Assembly: GCF_021233055.1 (NCBI RefSeq)
Contig: NZ_CP089538.1
Location: forward strand, 2,806,501-2,870,500
Source of the DNA: Spirosoma oryzicola
Lineage (GTDB): Bacteria; Bacteroidota; Bacteroidia; Cytophagales; Spirosomataceae
Length of the DNA: 64,000 nt
Direction of reading: 5' to 3'
The notes below the pieces were generated by a model. The model was given only the letters and a program-made list of their open reading frames with translations. It did not search any database and was not told the origin of the DNA. The translations under genes were made by a program, and so were the position numbers. This document shows, one piece after another, positions 54,109-63,575 of this stretch (positions are counted from its first letter, which is position 1; each line of letters starts with the position of its first letter).

Positions 54109-54678
54109 ATGCAATTAATGAGAAAAGCCCTGTGGATGGTGTTGCCCGTTATGCTGTTGGCCGGAGCCTGTAAAAAAGACGAAGAAAACGTAGCCCCAAC
54201 GGACGACAACGAAGCGATTACAACGGCGACGCTGACGTTGACGAACAAAGCGAACGCGAGTGATGTCGTCACCGCTACCGTCGAAAACCTGAATACTACC
54301 GCCGATTTCAGCAAAGCAACGTTGAATTTAAAGGCAAACACGACCTACTCGGGCGTAGTAACCCTGCTCGATAAAACCAAGACGCCGACGCTCGATGCTA
54401 CGGAAGAGATAAAAGAAAAGGCTAACGAGCACTTGTTCGTATACACGTACACGGCAACGACTGGCGCGGCTTCGTCACTGGCTGTTACCATCACCGACAA
54501 GGATAGTAACCCGGCACCGGGGCCTTACCCAATCGGGCTAACAACGGACATGAAAACGGGCGCTGCCGGGACGGGAAAATTAAAGGTTGTATTGCGTCAC
54601 CAGCCAAATACCAAGAACGGTACGGCTACACCTGGCTCCTCAGACCTCGACACTGATTTTTCGGTTGTCGTTCAGTAA
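54109..54678 (+). CDS. Lipoprotein associated with TonB receptor, unknown ligand
   Basis: A 189-residue lipoprotein from the ATG at 54109; the lipobox is LLAGAC (Cys21). The mature part repeats beta-strand patterns (TATLTLTNKANASDVVTATV, NTTYSGVVTLLD) and has EEIKEKANEHLFVYTYT, ITDKDSN, VVLRHQP and a final DLDTDFSVVV. I know this pattern as a family of Bacteroidota proteins encoded beside TonB receptors. His and acidic residues could hold metal. It probably sits at the outer membrane as the receptor's partner. Confidence 0.75.
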   Translation: MQLMRKALWMVLPVMLLAGACKKDEENVAPTDDNEAITTATLTLTNKANASDVVTATVENLNTTADFSKATLNLKANTTYSGVVTLLDKTKTPTLDATEEIKEKANEHLFVYTYTATTGAASSLAVTITDKDSNPAPGPYPIGLTTDMKTGAAGTGKLKVVLRHQPNTKNGTATPGSSDLDTDFSVVVQ

Positions 54679-54697
54679 TAGCGCACTGTCGTAAAAC

Positions 54698-54742
54698 TGC
54701 CCCAACCGGACGACTCATACATAATGTCGTCCGGTTGGGGCA
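54698..54742. terminator. Bidirectional terminator between lipoprotein and pirin genes
   Basis: A 17-bp perfect GC-rich stem (54698-54714 with 54726-54742) with an 11-nt loop sits between convergent genes, 10 bp from the pirin stop. Confidence 0.85.
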
Positions 54743-54752
54743 ATTAGGTTTA

Positions 54753-55370
54753 TCAGGAAAGAGGCTGCGGGGGTGGCGTACCCGCTGGTCTGGACCGGTC
54801 TTCGGGAAAACCTGTCGGTAAGCCAAATCGAGTACCGGTTTGTAAAACAACGTGCGTATAAAACAAAGGAGAGTGCGTTTTAACAGCGTTGTGAAGGCCA
54901 AACGCATCGCCCGCAATCAGGCGCATCCAGATTCCTTTATCAGTGAAGATGGGTAGTTCGTGGGGGTGATAATTGTCGAAAGTAGGGGTACTTTCTTCAT
55001 CGGCTTCGGGTAGAGCCACCCAAGTTTGGCCAGCCAGCATAGCCGGGTCTTCGAACCGCTCCGAATGCGCAATACCGCTGCCCGCCGTCATCCAGTTTAC
55101 TTCGCCGGGGCGGATTAGCTGCTGAACTCCCAGGCTGTCACGGTGGGTAACCTGCCCATCAAACAGATAACTAACGGTTGACAGGCCAATGTACGAATGC
55201 GGCAACACATCCATGTTCGTTATCTGGTTCGGATCAATAGAAACGGGGCCACCGTGATCCATAAAAATGAACGGGCCAAGCATCCGTCGCAACTGATAGG
55301 GCAGAATGCGCTTTACCGTAAATCCATTGCCCAGCGAAGCCGGACGCACGTCAATAACCAGGTCTAACAT
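54753..55370 (-). CDS. Pirin-family protein, C-terminally shortened
   Basis: A 205-residue cupin-type protein. The N-terminal pirin domain is complete: LGPFIFMDHGG, LPHSYIGLSTVSYLFDGQVTHRDSLG and RPGEVNWMTAGSGIAHSE supply the His/Glu metal site. The sequence ends soon after THVVLQTGTRFGLPTGFPE, with a Pro-rich tail, so the C-terminal cupin found in pirins of about 280-300 residues is mostly missing. A terminator follows at once. Quercetinase-like or regulatory roles are known for pirins; none can be assigned here. Confidence 0.82.
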   Translation of the reverse strand: MLDLVIDVRPASLGNGFTVKRILPYQLRRMLGPFIFMDHGGPVSIDPNQITNMDVLPHSYIGLSTVSYLFDGQVTHRDSLGVQQLIRPGEVNWMTAGSGIAHSERFEDPAMLAGQTWVALPEADEESTPTFDNYHPHELPIFTDKGIWMRLIAGDAFGLHNAVKTHSPLFYTHVVLQTGTRFGLPTGFPEDRSRPAGTPPPQPLS

Positions 55371-55686
55371 AGCCGAAATTGGAATGGATCATCTCAAAAA
55401 TGCGGAATCGCTTTTACAACAAGCAAGCGTTTGTCAGAAAGCGTACTGCTGAGTTACTTACGCCGTTTACGCGTCAATTTCGCCCATTTACGTTAAATCT
55501 TGTCGATGAAAATTTACGGGTAGTTATAAAACATAGCGCGTAACGAAGCCGTTAGCTAAGTGTAAAAGAGAATTTTTTAAAGCTTGGCTCGTATTGAAGT
55601 CCGGCTTTTTTGTCTTTTGAACGATAGCTTTGTCGGTACCATAAAGCCGTTGATGGCTGCAAAAAGCTAGCCTGGCCAGTAACACG

Positions 55687-56766
55687 TTGAATCAGTCCCA
55701 GAATCGCAAAATAATTCACATTGACATGGATGCCTTTTACGCATCCGTCGAGCAACGGGACAATGAACATCTTCGGGGAAAGCCCGTTGCGGTAGGGGGC
55801 TCCCGGCAGCGTGGTGTTGTAGCCGCTGCCAGTTATGAAGCGCGTCAATTCGGGGTTCGCTCGGCAATGGCGTCGTCCATCGCGATTCGAAAATGCCCCG
55901 ATCTTATTTTTGTAAAACCTCGCTTTGACGTGTATAAAGCCGTGTCGGCGCAGATACGGGGTATTTTTGCCCAGTACACCCCGCTTATTGAACCGCTCTC
56001 ACTCGATGAAGCGTATCTGGACGTAACCAACAACCTAGTCAATAATCCGTCCGCTACCCGAATTGCCCAGGCTATCAAAGAGCAGATCCGACAAGAGACG
56101 GGGCTGACCGCTTCGGCTGGTGTGTCGTACAACAAATTTCTGGCTAAGCTGGCATCGGATTACCGCAAGCCCGATGGCTTATTTGTTATCAGACCCACTG
56201 AGGGCGCAGCCTTTGTGGAAGGATTGGCTGTTGGGCAGTTTCACGGGGTTGGCCGGGTTACCGCAGCAAAAATGAATCAGTTGGGTATTTTCACCGGCGC
56301 GGATTTGCGCCAGAAAAGCGAAGCTTTTTTGACCCAGCACTTCGGTAAAGTTGGTCATCATTACTATTCCATTGCCAACGCAGTCGATCACCGCCCGGTA
56401 ACGCCTGACCGGGTACGAAAATCAGTGGGTTCCGAGACAACGTTCGAGCAGGATCTCACCGATGCTCCCGACCTGCAAAATTCCCTCGAACCACTACTGG
56501 ACAGTGTATGGAGCTATTGCCAGCGGACGAATGTGTTGGGGCGAACGGTGACGCTGAAAGTCAAGTACGCCGATTTTCAACAAATTACCCGCAGCCGTAC
56601 CACGCCTAGCCTGATTACGGATCGCACGCTGCTCAAACAGGTGAGTAATGAATTGCTAACCTCTTTGCTTCCCGTGCAAAAGGGTGTACGGTTGCTAGGT
56701 ATAGCGCTGTCAAGCCTACAGGACTGGTCGACAGCCAGGAATGGGCAATTATCGCTGGATCTGTGA
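55687..56766 (+). CDS. dinB: DNA polymerase IV (Y family)
   Basis: A 359-residue translesion polymerase. The start is TTG at 55687 (NQSQNRKIIHIDMD follows); an in-frame TGA lies at 55651-55653 and no ATG precedes the catalytic motif. IIHIDMDAFYASVEQRDN and SLDEAYLDVT supply the catalytic acids, AGVSYNKFLAKLASDYRKPDG is the palm/thumb junction and HGVGRVTAAKMNQLGI is the helix-hairpin-helix region. The C-terminus ends ARNGQLSLDL, which may be a beta-clamp binding peptide (QLSLDL). Confidence 0.93.
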   Translation: MNQSQNRKIIHIDMDAFYASVEQRDNEHLRGKPVAVGGSRQRGVVAAASYEARQFGVRSAMASSIAIRKCPDLIFVKPRFDVYKAVSAQIRGIFAQYTPLIEPLSLDEAYLDVTNNLVNNPSATRIAQAIKEQIRQETGLTASAGVSYNKFLAKLASDYRKPDGLFVIRPTEGAAFVEGLAVGQFHGVGRVTAAKMNQLGIFTGADLRQKSEAFLTQHFGKVGHHYYSIANAVDHRPVTPDRVRKSVGSETTFEQDLTDAPDLQNSLEPLLDSVWSYCQRTNVLGRTVTLKVKYADFQQITRSRTTPSLITDRTLLKQVSNELLTSLLPVQKGVRLLGIALSSLQDWSTARNGQLSLDL

Positions 56767-56941
56767 GCAAAGCACGACAGAACGCAGTTACTCTTTGGGT
56801 GGTATAAACCGATTAATAAGTAGCTATTTTGTCTATAAGTTTTTATATAGTTCCAATTAATAAGATTTTGTTAACTTATTATTCCTGTAAGGTAACTCAC
56901 GCTAAATTAGATTTAGCTTTACAGTACTAACGTTAATTGCT

Positions 56942-57184
56942 ATGCATTACGCAGGGTTTATCATTGAAGAAAAGGCTATACCGACGTGTGTTTTTCACGA
57001 AGACAGCTATGAACAGGTAGGAACAAGTGTTGCTTACTCGATCAATAACACGCGCACCGGGCTGACCTACGGGCTTAAGCACAGTCTGGAGTCGGCAAAA
57101 AAAGCCATCGATAAAAATGGTGCTCGATGGCTTTCTGAATTACCGTCTCATCAGATGGATCAGGAGGCTCCGGTCGTCGCTTAG
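56942..57184 (+). CDS. Small hypothetical protein, 80 residues
   Basis: A soluble 80-residue product (MHYAGFIIEEKAIPTC ... SHQMDQEAPVVA) with no recognised family. It is preceded by 175 bp of AT-rich DNA that could hold a promoter, and ends 9 bp from the convergent barrel-protein gene. Composition fits coding sequence, but proof is lacking. Confidence 0.5.
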   Translation: MHYAGFIIEEKAIPTCVFHEDSYEQVGTSVAYSINNTRTGLTYGLKHSLESAKKAIDKNGARWLSELPSHQMDQEAPVVA

Positions 57185-57193
57185 ACGAACTGG

Positions 57194-59638
57194 TTATCGA
57201 CCGTCTTTGTCGTCGTTACTAATCTTCTTTCCTTTTTTACCGCCACCCGTGTTCATTTGGCCAAACCGCCATTCGAACGTCAACCGTACGGAACGGCGAA
57301 AGAATGCGTAATTGGTTTGCGACTCAAACGTTGGCGCTGATTGCCGGTTTGTCTGGTACACGCGCTGGTAAAATGGATTGTTGAGTCCCAGGGTCAGGCT
57401 AGCCTGTTTGTTCATAAACTCCCGTTTGGCCGAGATACTGTGCCAGTAGAAGCCTGTGTATTGCCCCTGTAAGCTGATCCAGCCCGAGTTGAAATTACCG
57501 TTTGCCTGAATCGTGTAATTATTGGGCAGTTTGTAGCTAGTATTCAGATTGGTACTCCATACAATACCACTATTCCCCTGATTCAAAGCCGGGCTGCGCA
57601 GATCCACGTAGCGTAGATCGACACCTCCGTTGAGGCTCCAGTTTTTTGTCGGCTGGCTTGTTATGTTCGTGTTGAGGCCATACGCCTTACGCTGGGCAAT
57701 GTTCTGAGGGGTCGTGAGGGAGGTCCCCGAAGCATCGACCGTTGCCAGGTATTCGATGGCATTGTTTGTAAATCGCCAGTATAAGGCCGTGTTTAACGAG
57801 AGTCCTTTTTTGGTGCTGACGTTATAGGACAGCTCCGTGGCGTGGCTCAGTTCGGGATCTAAGTAAGGGTTACCAGTCTGAATATTTTTAGGGTCGCTCT
57901 GGTTCAGCCAGGGGTTTAGATACCACACCATAGGGCGTTGTATCCGCTGCGTGTAGCTAACCTTGATCGTCTGGCCCTTGATGCCTTTGGACAAGGTGAT
58001 GCTGGGAATCAGATTGTTGTACTGACTGACCAGCTTTGTTTTTGTCGTAACAAAATCACCCTGAATAGCAGTATGTTCAAACCGCGCTCCGGCGTTAAGA
58101 CTCCATTTGCGTTTTGTGTCGAGCCGTAATGACGTATACCCGGAGTAAACCTTTTGGACGTAGTTGAACTCATTTGTTTGAGTCGAGTCCAGTACCAGCT
58201 CGCCCAAGCCATCCAGCGACTGGGTCACGCGGTATTCGCTGCCAATATCCCGCAGAATACCCTTGAGACCTGCTTCCAGTTTAATTGTCGTGGTATCCCG
58301 GCGTCCGTTTATGGTGAATGGATGCGTGTAATCCGTCTGGAATGTGTATTCTTTGTTGCGACTGTAATTGGTACTGTGTTGACGGTAAATAAGCTGCTCG
58401 GCGGTATTATACCGGTCGGTGTCGTAAAAGTAGTTATCGGGCATGCGGCTGAACTGCGTCAGAATCGAAAATTCCTGTCCCGTCTTTTTAAACGTTTTAG
58501 TATAGCCCAGATCGAGTTGGCCATTGCCGTACGGGTTGCTGAATCGAATGTCGTTGCGAAACGCTTGCAATTCCTCACCCGACGGGTTGGTCAGCCGGTT
58601 GAACACGGTGCTATTGTTTGGATAGTACCCACCCCAGACGTTGGCCGAAAAGTTGATGTGATTGGTTGAATCGGGGTCATACTCGGCGCTCATTTCCCCG
58701 TAGCCACCGGTGCCTGTATTGTCAGCGCTATTTTGTTGGGTCAAAATAGAAACGGGCTGGCGACTGCCGTCACTGGCTGTTGTAAAGCCGGTGCGAGTCG
58801 ACTCGATTTGCCGCTGATTGCGAAACTGGTAACCATTTGCCGAGAGCGAAAAGCCAAATTTTTTCTTTCTTAGGTTCAGACTGGTACCGATTCCCCGGTT
58901 TAGATTGCCTGCCGTGGCATTAGCCGAACCGTTGAAGCCTTGAAGTGCTTTTTTGGTGATGATATTGATAATGCCTGCGGACCCTTCGGCATCGTATTTA
59001 GCCCCTGGGCTGGTTATAACTTCAATAGATTTGATGGTATTGGCGGGCATCTGGCGCAGGGCATCGGCGAGGTTACGGGCCATCATGGCCGAAGGCTTCC
59101 CGTTGATCAGCACTTTGATATTACCGTTGCCACGCATCTGCACATTACCATCGAGGTCAACGCTTAACGTGGGCACTTTACGCAGCACGTCCGCAGCTGT
59201 ACCGCCAGCGTTCGAAATGTCTTTTTCGGCGTTGTACACCAGCCGGTCGCCTTTGTCCTCCACCAGCGCCTTCTGACCGGCTACGGTTACTTCGCTTAAT
59301 GTTTTCCCTTCGGCAATCATTCGGATCGAGCCAACGTGCAGGATTGGCTGGGCGTCGGTAAGCGTTACGGCCAGCGGTTTTGAACGGTAGCCAACAAACG
59401 ACAGCATAAGGGTGTATCGGCCTAACGGTAAATTTGGTAAAACAAACGCGCCAGCGCCGTCTGTGGTGGTGCCCGTAACGAGTTTGGTACCATCCATTAA
59501 CGCTACGGTAGCGAAAGGAACAGGTTTTGTGGTGCTGGAGTCGGTAAGCGATCCGGTCAGCTTACCTGGGTTAGACACTTGCGCCAGGGCACTAGTCAGC
59601 CAGGCACCCAGCAAGAGCAGCGTGAGAAGGTGTTTCAT
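57194..59638 (-). CDS. Outer-membrane beta-barrel protein (TonB-receptor-like, OMP_b-brl_3 type)
   Basis: An 814-residue protein. A signal peptide (ends TSALAQ) is followed by a carboxypeptidase-like domain (about 26-110: GKLTGSLTDSSTTKPVPFATV). The plug-like part (about 115-225) holds LVYNAEKDISNAGG, VLRKVPTLSVDLDGNVQMRG and MPANTIKSIEVITSPGAKYDAEGS. The barrel follows. The form matches the 'outer membrane beta-barrel family protein' group of Bacteroidota, which lack a known substrate. No partner gene is adjacent. Confidence 0.87.
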   Translation of the reverse strand: MKHLLTLLLLGAWLTSALAQVSNPGKLTGSLTDSSTTKPVPFATVALMDGTKLVTGTTTDGAGAFVLPNLPLGRYTLMLSFVGYRSKPLAVTLTDAQPILHVGSIRMIAEGKTLSEVTVAGQKALVEDKGDRLVYNAEKDISNAGGTAADVLRKVPTLSVDLDGNVQMRGNGNIKVLINGKPSAMMARNLADALRQMPANTIKSIEVITSPGAKYDAEGSAGIINIITKKALQGFNGSANATAGNLNRGIGTSLNLRKKKFGFSLSANGYQFRNQRQIESTRTGFTTASDGSRQPVSILTQQNSADNTGTGGYGEMSAEYDPDSTNHINFSANVWGGYYPNNSTVFNRLTNPSGEELQAFRNDIRFSNPYGNGQLDLGYTKTFKKTGQEFSILTQFSRMPDNYFYDTDRYNTAEQLIYRQHSTNYSRNKEYTFQTDYTHPFTINGRRDTTTIKLEAGLKGILRDIGSEYRVTQSLDGLGELVLDSTQTNEFNYVQKVYSGYTSLRLDTKRKWSLNAGARFEHTAIQGDFVTTKTKLVSQYNNLIPSITLSKGIKGQTIKVSYTQRIQRPMVWYLNPWLNQSDPKNIQTGNPYLDPELSHATELSYNVSTKKGLSLNTALYWRFTNNAIEYLATVDASGTSLTTPQNIAQRKAYGLNTNITSQPTKNWSLNGGVDLRYVDLRSPALNQGNSGIVWSTNLNTSYKLPNNYTIQANGNFNSGWISLQGQYTGFYWHSISAKREFMNKQASLTLGLNNPFYQRVYQTNRQSAPTFESQTNYAFFRRSVRLTFEWRFGQMNTGGGKKGKKISNDDKDGR

Positions 59639-59971
59639 CGATATGGTTGAAGGAAGTTGTTTGGACAGGTGGAAGATACCTGAAGCGTCAGTGTTTGTTA
59701 GAAGCGTTTAACGTGCCCCGGTAGCACGCTTATTCGCTCGTTGAACCAAAGAGGTCAGCTAGTAGTGGTGTGTTGCATCGTTGGTGAAAATAATTTTGAA
59801 TGCTGTCGCCCGTAAAACCTACTTTCAGGAATGAAGACGATCCAGTCATCGAATCATTACAAATAGTCCAGTCTTTTGTCTAGAAAAATGTAAAAAGGCT
59901 GGGACTGCTAAAAGAAGCGATGCTAAGAAATTAAATAATTTATATTAGCTGGTATGTCGCAAATACCTAAG
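59639..59971. other. Intergenic stretch upstream of the barrel-protein gene
   Basis: No credible gene is seen here. It should contain the promoter of the minus-strand barrel gene, but no consensus match was found. The -7 element of the next plus-strand gene follows immediately. Confidence 0.4.
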
Positions 59972-59979
59972 TATATTTG
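59972..59979 (+). promoter_or_regulatory. -7 element (TATATTTG) of the 61-residue gene
   Basis: An exact TAnnTTTG lies 44 bp before the ATG at 60024, giving a leader of about 38 nt. The -33 position has no clear TTTG. Confidence 0.45.
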
Positions 59980-60023
59980 CTTAGGTTGTTTTAGCGAAAA
60001 ATAAATTATTGGTTGCGTTCTGT

Positions 60024-60209
60024 ATGAAGTCTATTGTAATGATGTTGTCGGTATTCGGGCTGTTATCGATGTCCGGCCTGTTTTTGAAGGAATGCATTCA
60101 GACACCTTTGGGAACACTATGCCGGGTCAAGACGGGTTTAGCCGCAATGGCTTACGGAACCCTGGCCGTGCTTATGATATGGGGTTTGTTAAATTATTCT
60201 ATCGAATGA
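60024..60209 (+). CDS. Small membrane protein, 61 residues
   Basis: Two hydrophobic helices (about 2-20 and 40-58) flank a short loop with two cysteines (KECIQTPLGTLCRVK). I recognise no family. A good -7 element upstream supports it. A TTG start at 60009 is possible but less likely. Confidence 0.5.
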   Translation: MKSIVMMLSVFGLLSMSGLFLKECIQTPLGTLCRVKTGLAAMAYGTLAVLMIWGLLNYSIE

Positions 60210-60582
60210 AAGTGACTCCTTAATCTGGTGACACGCTTGAAAGCAAAGCGGTCATAGATGCTGGTTATCAGGTTATATAGCTCGTGTAGAAAATCCAGCA
60301 AAGCGTTTCTGTCGTATATGTAGTCAATTATGGCTTCCGCTTCTCCACAACTGAAGCCCGCCATTACTACTATCAAGACCCGGTCTGCACGTATTGCGCA
60401 GGCCGGGTTTTTCTGCTTTAAAGCGGTAGTGTGTCCATTGGATGAAGTACTGCAACGGGCTGTGGTCTGGTTTTGGACGCGTTGATGAGCTAGCCGAGGA
60501 ATGATTGCCGTCATTTAATGGTTAACCCTGTGCATGCCGCTTCTGGAGCCATTTTAGGCCGATTAGCTAACCCTACACACGT
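60210..60582 (+). other. Intergenic stretch with a terminator hairpin
   Basis: No gene is seen. An 11-bp hairpin (60378-60388 with 60398-60408, one G-U) followed by four T residues could terminate transcription from the small membrane gene. Confidence 0.5.
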
Positions 60583-61704
60583 ATGATCCATTTCGACACC
60601 CTTGCTCTCCGTGCTACGCACCAACCTGATCCAACGACCGGAGCCGTCATACCACCCATTTACCTGTCTACCACGTTTGCCCGCGATGAAGCCAACGAAT
60701 TACCGGCTGACTTCATATACACACGTCCTAACAATCCTACCCGTGAAGCATTGGAGAAAGCACTGGCCGCGCTTGAAGGGGGGGCGGTTGCTATGGCCTT
60801 CGGATCGGGACAGGCCGCTACCATGACGCTGTTTCAGGCGTTGCGGCCGGGTGATCACGTCTTACTATCTGCTGATTCCTATTACGGTACGCCCGCCCTC
60901 CTCGAACAGGTATTTCATCCGTGGGGGCTGACGTATACACGCGTCGATATGAGTGATCTTGATGCGGTGCAGCAGTCGATTCACGAAAATACCCGTGTCG
61001 TCTGGTGTGAAACGCCTTCGAACCCTATGTTGTCGATTACCGACCTGCTGACCGTAAGTCGGCTGGCTCACGAAGCCGGAGCCATTTGCGTTTGTGATAA
61101 TACCTGGGCGACGCCCGCTCTGCAACGCCCTTTCGACTTCAATTGCGATGTGGTTATGCACTCGACCACCAAATACCTCAGTGGTCATAGCGATGTGTTG
61201 GGAGGAGCGCTGATTTTTAAGCATGACAATGCATTTGCCCAGCGTGTTCGTATGTTGCAGGGTTTGTCGGGGGCGGTACCGTCGCCGTTTGACTGCTGGC
61301 TGATTAGTCGGGGCATTAAAACGCTTGGCGTCCGGATTCGGGCGCAAACGGCTACAGCACAAGCTATAGCTGATTTTCTGGATGGGCATCCTGCGGTCGA
61401 GCAAGTACACTACCCCGGCTTGGCCAACCACCCCGACCGTGCCTTGATTCATCAGCAAATGAACGCGCCGGGGGCTATGCTGTCCGTCCAGGTCAAGGGA
61501 GAAGCCGCCGAAGCCCTGCGATTCATCGGTAAGCTAAAACTGTTCACAAGGGCCACGAGCTTGGGAGGGGTGGAGAGCCTGATCGAGCACCGCGCCAGTG
61601 TTGAGGGCCCCAATTCCGCAACACCACAGAATCTGTTGCGAATCTCCATTGGCCTGGAACACGCTGAAGATCTAATTGGCGACCTGGCTCAAGCGTTACG
61701 CTAA
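60583..61704 (+). CDS. PLP-dependent trans-sulfuration enzyme (cystathionine gamma-synthase/lyase family)
   Basis: A 373-residue Cys/Met-metabolism enzyme. YTRPNNPTREALEKALAALEGG, FGSGQAATMTLFQAL, ADSYYGTP and CETPSNPML are conserved, and HSTTKYLSGHSDVLGG (about 194-209) has the PLP lysine near residue 197. VESLIEHRAS near the end is the usual C-terminal block. Synthase, beta-lyase and gamma-lyase members are too similar to tell apart by eye, and no sulfur-pathway gene is adjacent. Confidence 0.9.
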   Translation: MIHFDTLALRATHQPDPTTGAVIPPIYLSTTFARDEANELPADFIYTRPNNPTREALEKALAALEGGAVAMAFGSGQAATMTLFQALRPGDHVLLSADSYYGTPALLEQVFHPWGLTYTRVDMSDLDAVQQSIHENTRVVWCETPSNPMLSITDLLTVSRLAHEAGAICVCDNTWATPALQRPFDFNCDVVMHSTTKYLSGHSDVLGGALIFKHDNAFAQRVRMLQGLSGAVPSPFDCWLISRGIKTLGVRIRAQTATAQAIADFLDGHPAVEQVHYPGLANHPDRALIHQQMNAPGAMLSVQVKGEAAEALRFIGKLKLFTRATSLGGVESLIEHRASVEGPNSATPQNLLRISIGLEHAEDLIGDLAQALR

Positions 61705-62015
61705 GGCTTTTTCGGTACGTGCTGGCGCCAATGCCTTTCCCCAGGCATTGGCGTTTGTTTGTCTGGCGGGTAGCTGGGTCGATACCGTTGCAGGGTATAA
61801 TAGGTAGACGAGTCAGGAATTTTGACTGGCATATTGTCCAGGGTGGCCCGGACCACATTATCGGGGTCAGTAGGCTGTCGGTAAAACGAGTTGGCCGGTA
61901 GTAGCGTCGGCATTGCCCGCTGAGTATCGGGCAGGGAGTCGCGCCGGATGGTTGTGGCGGGGAGCTGGGCGTAGGCAAAGCCGGTAGCCAGCAGCATGAG
62001 TAGCAGGGATTTCAT
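61701..62015 (-). CDS. Small secreted protein, unknown
   Basis: A 104-residue product from the ATG at 62015, with a signal peptide (MKSLLLMLLATGFAYAQ) and a Pro/Thr/Arg-rich mature part lacking helices. It overlaps the convergent trans-sulfuration gene by 4 bp at the stop codons. I recognise no family. Confidence 0.6.
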   Translation of the reverse strand: MKSLLLMLLATGFAYAQLPATTIRRDSLPDTQRAMPTLLPANSFYRQPTDPDNVVRATLDNMPVKIPDSSTYYTLQRYRPSYPPDKQTPMPGERHWRQHVPKKP

Positions 62016-62144
62016 CGTGTCAGTTCGGTTAAACCGGGTGAATTTACACAAAGACCCTTTTTGGGACTTATGCGTTGCAAAACCTGTGCTGAAACTAAAC
62101 CCTAATCACGGTGGTTTCTCAACCATACGAAGCAACCTACCCCA

Positions 62145-62744
62145 ATGAAAATCGCTTTGATTTCTACCTCCTCGCGTAAAAACAGTAACTCACTGCGTTT
62201 CATCAATTACGTTCGGCAACTGCTGACGGCAGATGAACAGCACGAGGTGTCAATCGTTACGTTTGAGCAGTACGATATTCCCTATGTTGGACAAGGATCC
62301 GTTAAGCCGGAGACGCTCACGCCTTTTCAGCACGAACTGATCGACGCCTGGGAGTCGGCGGACCTGGTGATCTTTGCCATGCCCGAATACAACTGGACGG
62401 CTCCGCCACAAGCCACCAATACGATTCATCAATTAGGCGGACCGGCCTACAAGCACCTGTTCGATAACAAGGTTTTTGCTATGGTCGGCGTTTCTAATGG
62501 TCGGGGTGGCCGGCAACCTGCGCTGGACATGACAACGGTGGTGAACAAGATTATTAGCTTTACCAACAGCTACTCAATCGTTTCACCAAAGTTATACGAA
62601 TCGCACGAAACCGATAAGAACCTGGATGAGAACGGCAACTTCGTCGGGCATGACGTGTACGAACGGACCGCGAAAGCGTTTGTTGACTATACCCTTCAGG
62701 TCGCCCAACGCTGGATCGGTAGCGAACAGTTAACGGAACGGTAA
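62145..62744 (+). CDS. NAD(P)H-dependent FMN reductase family protein
   Basis: A 199-residue flavodoxin-fold oxidoreductase. KIALISTSSRKNSNSLRFI is the FMN phosphate-binding start, FAMPEYNWTAPP the central FMN loop, and VGVSNGRGGRQPALD the third. Length is usual for FMN_red proteins. The substrate (quinone, chromate, azo compound or flavin) is not readable. Confidence 0.87.
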   Translation: MKIALISTSSRKNSNSLRFINYVRQLLTADEQHEVSIVTFEQYDIPYVGQGSVKPETLTPFQHELIDAWESADLVIFAMPEYNWTAPPQATNTIHQLGGPAYKHLFDNKVFAMVGVSNGRGGRQPALDMTTVVNKIISFTNSYSIVSPKLYESHETDKNLDENGNFVGHDVYERTAKAFVDYTLQVAQRWIGSEQLTER

Positions 62745-62780
62745 GGGCTGGGCTAGCATGGCCAGCCTGGTTTTAGGAGA

Positions 62781-62825
62781 GCCTCACCCATGAACAACAG
62801 CGCGTTGTTTGTCGGTGAGGCTTTT
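62781..62825. terminator. Bidirectional terminator between FMN reductase and DUF4468 genes
   Basis: An 8-bp stem (62781-62788 with 62814-62821) encloses a second 6-bp stem (62793-62798 with 62804-62809) and is followed by TTTT. It lies between convergent genes. Confidence 0.7.
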
Positions 62826-62830
62826 CAGTG

Positions 62831-63403
62831 TTATTGGGTATCAGAACGGGCGATCATCCGTTGCTTTAAGGCATTGATCAACTCAACAAACGGTTGAACA
62901 CTGCGCAGCGATCGCTGGTATTCGTATTCAGAAAGTACGCGTTGCCGCATATCGGCTGCAGATTTGCTTACTTCCCGATCAAGGCTGGTTTTTAGGCCAC
63001 GGTTTACAATGCTGATGCTGGCGATCCGGTACTTAAACAAGCCATTTTTTACTTGTATCTCAACCGGTACTTCGTAATAAGCCTGCGCTCGTGAATTGGG
63101 AACTTCTGTTTGGCTGTTGGTTATAGGAATGAACAACCTTCCTTTTCCCGTAACCAGTCCTTTGGCCTGGTCTGCGGATTTAATGACCTGATTATCTTTT
63201 GGAAATAGATTTTGTAGCGATGACCTGGCCCGCAGATACAATTGATCAGCCATAACGCCCGGAACCTCAACCATACCTCGATATACAATGCCTCCCGATG
63301 CGGAATCAAGCTCAAAGGGCATATCGGCCAATGAGTATGTTCGCTTTTGGGAATAGCCATGCCCTGCCAACAGGCAGAACGCTACAAATAACCATTTCTT
63401 CAT
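62831..63403 (-). CDS. DUF4468 (TBP-like fold) secreted protein
   Basis: A 190-residue product. The ATG at 63403 gives a signal peptide (KKWLFVAFCLLAGHGYSQ); the frame open to 63565 adds 54 improbable residues. YRGMVEVPGVMADQLYLRARSSLQNLF and QAKGLVTGKGRLFIP match the DUF4468 pattern, a TATA-binding-protein-like fold found in exported Bacteroidota proteins. No role is known. Confidence 0.72.
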   Translation of the reverse strand: MKKWLFVAFCLLAGHGYSQKRTYSLADMPFELDSASGGIVYRGMVEVPGVMADQLYLRARSSLQNLFPKDNQVIKSADQAKGLVTGKGRLFIPITNSQTEVPNSRAQAYYEVPVEIQVKNGLFKYRIASISIVNRGLKTSLDREVSKSAADMRQRVLSEYEYQRSLRSVQPFVELINALKQRMIARSDTQ

Positions 63404-63575
63404 CTGAACGTTTCTTAGGTTTGTATTTAGCCATAAAGAAAGGGCTAAATTGGGCGCAGGCCAATAGTCAGTACGCAATCGGCTGAAAAAGTTGATTATA
63501 GGGTTGAATGATACGGACTTGCAAGCCGACCTCAAGCTGCGGGTTTTTATCCCTGAATGGATCAAAGCGGAAAGG

